From an uncultured bacterium (GTDB lineage: Bacteria > Pseudomonadota > Alphaproteobacteria > Sphingomonadales > Sphingomonadaceae): a stretch of 64,000 bases of DNA. The position numbers and the translations under genes are program-made. The notes under the pieces were generated by a model that did no database searches, was not told where the DNA came from, and worked only from the letters and a program-made list of their open reading frames with translations. Where the stretch lies: assembly GCA_942636505.2 (NCBI GenBank), contig CALOGB020000129.1, positions 62,001-126,000 on the forward strand, written 5' to 3'. Below, one piece after another: positions 59,828 through 64,000 of this stretch; position 1 is the first letter of the stretch; each line of letters starts with the position of its first letter.

Positions 59828-60856
59828 TCAGCGACTGGCGAGCATTGCCGCCATCTTCGGCCGAACGGCGACCCCGTCGAGCCTGTAGCTGACCATCACG
59901 CCGATATGGTCGGACAGCATGGTCTTGCCGCCAGCCCGGCCGAACGGTGCACTCAAGGTGACCGGTTTCACCGAGAGCGCATCCGATGCCCGGTACATCA
60001 GCCAATCCTTGGCACGACCGGTCGAGGTCGCGACGTCGGCGACTTGCGTCACCAGGCATGTCGGGGTCGACCGGCACCGCTGCTCGCCGCCCGTCAGCGG
60101 CATCGAGCCTCCGAACATGTGCTGCGCGAAATACGCGCGGCGTGCGATATCCTGCCCGACGTTGAAGTCGCCCGCCACGAGCAGCGTCTCGTGCGGCCGT
60201 TCCATCGAGCCGATGAACGCGCTCAACAGGTCGATCTGGCGCTTATAAGCGTAGAGCGCGCGGGGCTCGGATACGCCGGTGGCGCCGTTCGAGTTCAAAT
60301 GCGTGTCGATCACCGTGACGGGGCCGGCCAGTCCGGGAACCGCGATCATCGCCGCCATCGCGCCCTTGTTGGCGAGGCAGTCATAGCCGGCGCAGACGGG
60401 ATAGCTGATCCGCCGCACCGCGAGGATCGGATAGTCGGAGAAGATCGCGAGCCCGCTGTCGACATGCTTGCCGACCTGTTCGCCGCGGAACATGCTGCCG
60501 GCGGATACGAAGCTGCGGTCGGTCGGCGTCTCGGCCGTAGCGGCGGCGTCGGCGGAAGCGCCGAATGCGATGTAGCGATAGCCGGCGGCGGCACCGATCG
60601 CCTTCGCGTCGGGCACGAACGCCTCCTGCAACGCGACGATCCTCGGCTGGTGCCCGGCGGCGCGCATCGCCTTGAGCTGTGCCGCGATCGCCGACAGCGA
60701 CGCCGTGCGATCCTCGGCGATCGGCCAGGGCAGGCCGTGCACGTTGTAGGTCATGACCGATACCGTCGACTGCGCCCCGCTCGCGGTTGCGGGCGATGTG
60801 GCTGCTGCAAACAGCGCGAGGGAAGCGGCAAACCGACCGAGACGACGCGAAACCAT
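59828..60856 (-). CDS. secreted endonuclease/exonuclease/phosphatase-family hydrolase
   Basis: A 342-aa exported protein of the EEP superfamily, which includes sphingomyelinases and DNase I. A signal peptide (MVSRRLGRFAASLALFAAAT) is followed by MTYNVHGLP, VALQEAF with the metal-binding Glu, IDTHLNS, VAGDFNVG and a late MLSDHIGVM with the catalytic His. This order fits a Mg-dependent phosphodiesterase. A sphingomyelinase-like activity is plausible, but the sequence does not separate it from nucleases. It stands alone between the GH84 gene and DUF2141. Confidence 0.85.
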   Translation of the reverse strand: MVSRRLGRFAASLALFAAATSPATASGAQSTVSVMTYNVHGLPWPIAEDRTASLSAIAAQLKAMRAAGHQPRIVALQEAFVPDAKAIGAAAGYRYIAFGASADAAATAETPTDRSFVSAGSMFRGEQVGKHVDSGLAIFSDYPILAVRRISYPVCAGYDCLANKGAMAAMIAVPGLAGPVTVIDTHLNSNGATGVSEPRALYAYKRQIDLLSAFIGSMERPHETLLVAGDFNVGQDIARRAYFAQHMFGGSMPLTGGEQRCRSTPTCLVTQVADVATSTGRAKDWLMYRASDALSVKPVTLSAPFGRAGGKTMLSDHIGVMVSYRLDGVAVRPKMAAMLASR

Positions 60857-60938
60857 TGGCGATCCAATTTCTGTATGTGCGGGGGAGACGCCACGGTCCG
60901 GCCGGAACCGCACCTGCATGGGCATATTTATGACGATG

Positions 60939-61445
60939 TCAGCGCTTCAGCGGCGCGAAAGAGAACAGCCCGCTTCGGTAGTTCATCACCACCGTCGTCG
61001 GCGTGATCCCGGCATGCGCGACGACCCGCGCCGCCTCCGCGCTCGGTTTGGAATGGCCGAGCCGCGGGTTACCGGCGAAACCGATGCCGTCGTGGAGCAG
61101 GCTGAACCCGTGACCGCCGCTGCGGGCATGGACGACGCTGAGCGCATACGCACCCTCGCCCGGAACGCGGAGGCAAAGCCTAGCCGGACCGGTCGCTGGA
61201 ACCGGGATCACCGCACGGCGAAACGTCTTGCCCTGCGCCACCAGCACATTGTCGTCGGCCAGGAACTCGCCTTCGACCGCGGGATAGATTTCGGCGCGCA
61301 AATTGCCCGCGCGGTCCTGCAGCCCTTCGACGGTCACGACGATCGCCGGGCCCGGCTCGCGCGGTCGGCACTGCGCTGCCGCGGTCCCCAGCGCAGGGGT
61401 CGAGGCGATCGGCGTTGCGGCGAGAGCCAAGAGCGCGACGATCAT
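60939..61445 (-). CDS. DUF2141 family exported protein
   Basis: A 168-aa protein with a signal peptide (MIVALLALAATPIAS) and a DUF2141 core: VEGLQDRAGNLRAEIYPAV, AVIPVPATGPARLCLRVPGE, YALSVVHARSGG, GFAGNPRLGHSKP. The family is a small beta-sandwich of unknown function, often found near lipid or carotenoid genes in sphingomonads. Its start overlaps the stop of the upstream UPF0104 gene by 4 bp, so the two are translationally coupled. Confidence 0.85.
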   Translation of the reverse strand: MIVALLALAATPIASTPALGTAAAQCRPREPGPAIVVTVEGLQDRAGNLRAEIYPAVEGEFLADDNVLVAQGKTFRRAVIPVPATGPARLCLRVPGEGAYALSVVHARSGGHGFSLLHDGIGFAGNPRLGHSKPSAEAARVVAHAGITPTTVVMNYRSGLFSFAPLKR

Positions 61446-62365
61446 TGGTTATGCTCCGGATTGAGAAGTTCGACCGCGGTCAGCGCCGCGCCGAGAAGGA
61501 GGTGCGTGACCAGCCAGAGTGCCGCGATCATCGTCAGCATCGCGGCGACGTTGGAGGCCTGCCCGACGGTGAACGCGACTAAACCGGCAAAGACGATGTC
61601 CTTGTTCGGCAACAGCGGCAGGCGCGAGACGAGCAGCCGCAACGTCGCCAGCACCAGCCACCACGCGAGCGGTGCCGCGGGCAGCGCGACCGCCCAGAGC
61701 GCGGCGGCGAAGACCGTCGTCGCGACGATCCGCAGCAGGTGGATGACCGCGATCCGGCCGAGCTCATCGCGGGGCAACGTGAAGAGCCGCTTGCGCATCA
61801 CGAGCGCGACGACCGATGGCAGCGCGATGCTCGCGGCGGATACGATCATCACCTTGGCATCGGTGCCGAGGTTCAGCGCGACCAGTGACTGCCAGCTGAC
61901 CGCGGCGAGCACTAGCGTGCAGACATTGGCAACGACCGCGGACAGGATCGACACGTCCTTGATCGCGCCGAACGGGGTGCCGACCAGCGAAGCATGCCGC
62001 CGTGCCCATGCGTAGAAGTACAGCTCACCGGAATATCCCGCGATGATCTCGTTGCTGATCCGCTTGCGCAACAGCGCGAGGAATCCGCGCGGCGGCAGGG
62101 TCCACAGGCGGCGATAGATCATCCATTCGCTCGCCGGCAGCGCGAGATAGCCGGCGGCGAACAGCAGCCAGAACAGCGGCGAGCGCGGCACCATCGCGAT
62201 CACGCCGCGGACGTCGAGATAGCGCAGCTGCCACAACGCCGCGATCAGGATCGCCGCGGACAACAAAGGCGTCAGGCCGCGTGCGACGATCCCCTTGCGG
62301 ACGTCGATCGTCTTGAGCGGAAACTTGGGGGCGGGCAGGGCTGCTTGGTTGAGGGCGTTGCTCAT
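61442..62365 (-). CDS. UPF0104/LPG-synthase-like integral membrane protein
   Basis: A 307-aa polytopic protein with about eight hydrophobic segments and the SGELYFYAWARRH motif typical of the flippase-like half of lysylphosphatidylglycerol synthases (UPF0104). No synthase domain is attached. Such stand-alone members are often next to glycosyltransferases and are thought to move lipids or lipid-linked sugars. I use the ATG at 62363-62365, after AGGGCGG; the open frame upstream of it is non-coding. It is divergent from the DUF2334 gene and coupled to DUF2141. Confidence 0.83.
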   Translation of the reverse strand: MSNALNQAALPAPKFPLKTIDVRKGIVARGLTPLLSAAILIAALWQLRYLDVRGVIAMVPRSPLFWLLFAAGYLALPASEWMIYRRLWTLPPRGFLALLRKRISNEIIAGYSGELYFYAWARRHASLVGTPFGAIKDVSILSAVVANVCTLVLAAVSWQSLVALNLGTDAKVMIVSAASIALPSVVALVMRKRLFTLPRDELGRIAVIHLLRIVATTVFAAALWAVALPAAPLAWWLVLATLRLLVSRLPLLPNKDIVFAGLVAFTVGQASNVAAMLTMIAALWLVTHLLLGAALTAVELLNPEHNQ

Positions 62366-62612
62366 GCCGCCCTGCGCCGTACGGCGACCGGGACGGCAAT
62401 TTGATTTCCATGACGCAGCGATGCCGCGACGGCGGGGGAGCCGGGATGTGTCATGGGTTCTGGACGTCACCGCATCGCGGCATCCGCAGCCCGTAAAATT
62501 CCGCGCGAAAAATAATCTGGCGGACTGCGGTTCGGATTGCGCGGTGCCGTCTCCGGGGCATGTGTGTACCCAAGCTGCTCGGACCCGTATCGTGACCGCT
62601 TTGGCGAAGGCG

Positions 62613-63407
62613 ATGCGTCCGCCGTCACCGGACCGGCGCCTCATCGTGTCGATCCACGACGTCTCGCCAACCTTTGCCGAGCCCATCGAGCGGCTGGCCG
62701 AGACGATCGGCGCGATCCTGGGCGGGCCGCGGTTCGCGATGCTGGTCGTCCCCGATCACTGGGGCGCGGCGCCGCTCGACCGGACGCCGGCGTTCGCGCG
62801 CCGGTTGCGGGAATGGGCCGATGCGGGCGTCGAGATGTTCCTCCACGGCTGGTTCCACCGCGACACCAGTGCGCACCGTGGGCCGGCGGCGACGATGAAG
62901 GCGCGATACATGACCGCGGGCGAAGGCGAGTTCCTGGGGCTCAGCGCAGACGAGGCCGAATACCGGATGCGCGCCGGACGTGAGATGGTCGAACAGGCGA
63001 TCGGCGGCCCCGTCGCGGGCTTCATTGCGCCGGCGTGGCTCTACGGTCCAGGCGCGAGGTCGGCGCTGAAGGCGTGCGATTTCGCGCTCGCGGAGGACCA
63101 TTTCCGGGTCTGGCGTCCGGCGAGCGACGCGGTCGTCGCGCGCGGTCCGGTCGTCACCTGGGCAAGCCGATCCCGCGCGCGCACCGCCAGTTCGCTCGCG
63201 GTCGCCGCCGCCGCGCGCACGCTCCCGGACTGGCTCCCGACGCTGCGCGTGGCGGTGCATCCCGGCGACGTCACGAAGGAGTCGCTGATGACCAGTATCG
63301 ATCGGACCATCCGGTGTCTGGCGGGCCGCCGCACGGTTGCCCGTTACGCCGATCTGTTGCCGGGCGCAGCTATGTCGGAAGGGGAGGGCCGTCATGAAGA
63401 TCGTTGA
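62613..63407 (+). CDS. DUF2334/polysaccharide-deacetylase-like protein
   Basis: A protein of about 264 aa of the DUF2334 branch of the NodB/polysaccharide deacetylase fold. LIVSIHDVSP holds the usual Asp, and EMFLHGWFHRD holds the H-x3-H metal ligands; VAGFIAPAWLYG and VAVHPGDV follow. It may deacetylate a sugar or act on a lipid-linked glycan. Start choice: ATG at 62613 after GAAGGCG, with a GTG at 62592 as alternative. The stop overlaps the following glycosyltransferase by 14 bp, so they form an operon. Confidence 0.83.
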   Translation: MRPPSPDRRLIVSIHDVSPTFAEPIERLAETIGAILGGPRFAMLVVPDHWGAAPLDRTPAFARRLREWADAGVEMFLHGWFHRDTSAHRGPAATMKARYMTAGEGEFLGLSADEAEYRMRAGREMVEQAIGGPVAGFIAPAWLYGPGARSALKACDFALAEDHFRVWRPASDAVVARGPVVTWASRSRARTASSLAVAAAARTLPDWLPTLRVAVHPGDVTKESLMTSIDRTIRCLAGRRTVARYADLLPGAAMSEGEGRHEDR

Positions 63408-64000
63408 TGTCTGCGCCTTCTACACGCCCAGCGGCGGCGGGGTCCGGACCTATGTCGACCGCAAGCTCGTCGCCTTTGCCGAGCGTGGCCACGAGATGGT
63501 GGTCGTCGCACCGGGCGAACGCGATGGCGAGGAACGTCGCGGGCCGAATGCGCGCATCCGCTGGGTGCGCTCGCCGCGGTTTCCCCTGGACCGGTCCTAC
63601 CGCTATTTCTCCGATCGATCGGCGCTGCACCGCGTGCTCGACGAAGAAAATCCGGACCTCGTCGAAGTTTCGTCGCCGTGGCGCAGCGCGTCGATGGTCG
63701 CGGACTGGAAGAGCGAACGCGGCGCCCGGGCGCGCCTTGCTCTGATCGCGCATGCCGATCCGCTGGCGGCCTATGCCTATCGCTGGTTCGGCGGCGTCGC
63801 CACGACGCAGACTATCGATCGCGCGTTCGACTGGTATTGGCGCCACTTACGCCGCCTCGACCAGCGCTTCGACATGATCGTCAGCGCAAGCGACAGCCTG
63901 AGCGAGCGGTTGCGGGAGGGCGGCCTGCAAAAGGTGCTTACCGACCCGATGGGCGTCGAGCCCGGCCAGTTCTCGCCGGTGCTTCGCGACATGACCTTGC
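63394..64000 (+). CDS. GT4-type glycosyltransferase, 3' end outside window
   Basis: The first 202 residues of a GT-B glycosyltransferase. The N-terminal Rossmann-like domain begins MKIVDVCAFYTPSGGGVRTY, with PSGGGVRTYVDRKL as the usual acceptor-side loop, and PDLVEVSSPWRSA and LIAHADPLAAYAY further on. The nucleotide-sugar domain lies beyond the edge. GGAGG precedes the ATG by 7 bases. Overlap with the DUF2334 gene suggests a joint role in a surface glycan or glycolipid; the UPF0104 gene diverges from this unit. Confidence 0.88.
   Translation, partial: MKIVDVCAFYTPSGGGVRTYVDRKLVAFAERGHEMVVVAPGERDGEERRGPNARIRWVRSPRFPLDRSYRYFSDRSALHRVLDEENPDLVEVSSPWRSASMVADWKSERGARARLALIAHADPLAAYAYRWFGGVATTQTIDRAFDWYWRHLRRLDQRFDMIVSASDSLSERLREGGLQKVLTDPMGVEPGQFSPVLRDMTL

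Overview
The window reads as a chromosomal segment of a high-GC alphaproteobacterium, most likely a Sphingomonas-type sphingomonad. The grounds are four TonB-dependent receptors in 64 kb, the sux-type sucrose locus, the receptor/SapC/cupin/halogenase module, and codon use dominated by G or C in third positions. I see no tRNA, rRNA, CRISPR array, transposase or phage gene. The assignment to a genus is inference from gene content, not from a marker gene.

Left part (1-13.1 kb): a truncated SPFH gene and a NUDIX/winged-helix regulator with a 45-bp operator-like inverted repeat come first. A candidate catabolic locus follows: FMN-dependent 2-hydroxy-acid oxidase, NUDIX hydrolase, type B carboxylesterase, SDR, TonB receptor, GlcD-type FAD oxidase, family IV esterase, MFS permease, and a coupled AraC-GntR regulator pair. 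The same 15-bp palindrome lies before the receptor and before the regulator pair. I infer uptake and hydrolysis of an ester that releases 2-hydroxy acids; the substrate is not known.

Middle-left (13.4-31.5 kb): a class A beta-lactamase-like serine hydrolase that seems to lack the deacylating Glu is followed by a sux locus on the minus strand (LacI repressor, TonB receptor, amylosucrase, MFS permease) with two tandem CAATCGATTG operators. Next, also on the minus strand, is a 1063-aa TonB receptor followed by SapC-like, cupin/JmjC and tryptophan-halogenase-like genes, and then a further TonB receptor.

Middle (31.5-49.4 kb): a small ORF whose ribosome binding site is buried in a hairpin, a phosphatase-autotransporter fusion, a DEAD-box RNA helicase, an esterase, a pseudogene scrap of a zinc alcohol dehydrogenase, a GH43-like protein, DUF2252, aldo/keto reductase, Gfo/Idh/MocA oxidoreductase, DUF72, an 85-aa unknown, a transglutaminase/TPR protein and a GAF-GGDEF-EAL protein with a ruined GGDEF motif.

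Right part (49.5-64 kb): a bacterial alpha-2-macroglobulin with a thioester motif is coupled to PBP1C, then come a GH84 hexosaminidase with a small partner, a secreted EEP-family phosphodiesterase, DUF2141 and UPF0104 membrane genes, and a divergent DUF2334 deacetylase-like gene overlapping a glycosyltransferase that runs off the window. Most of these concern the envelope or glycans.
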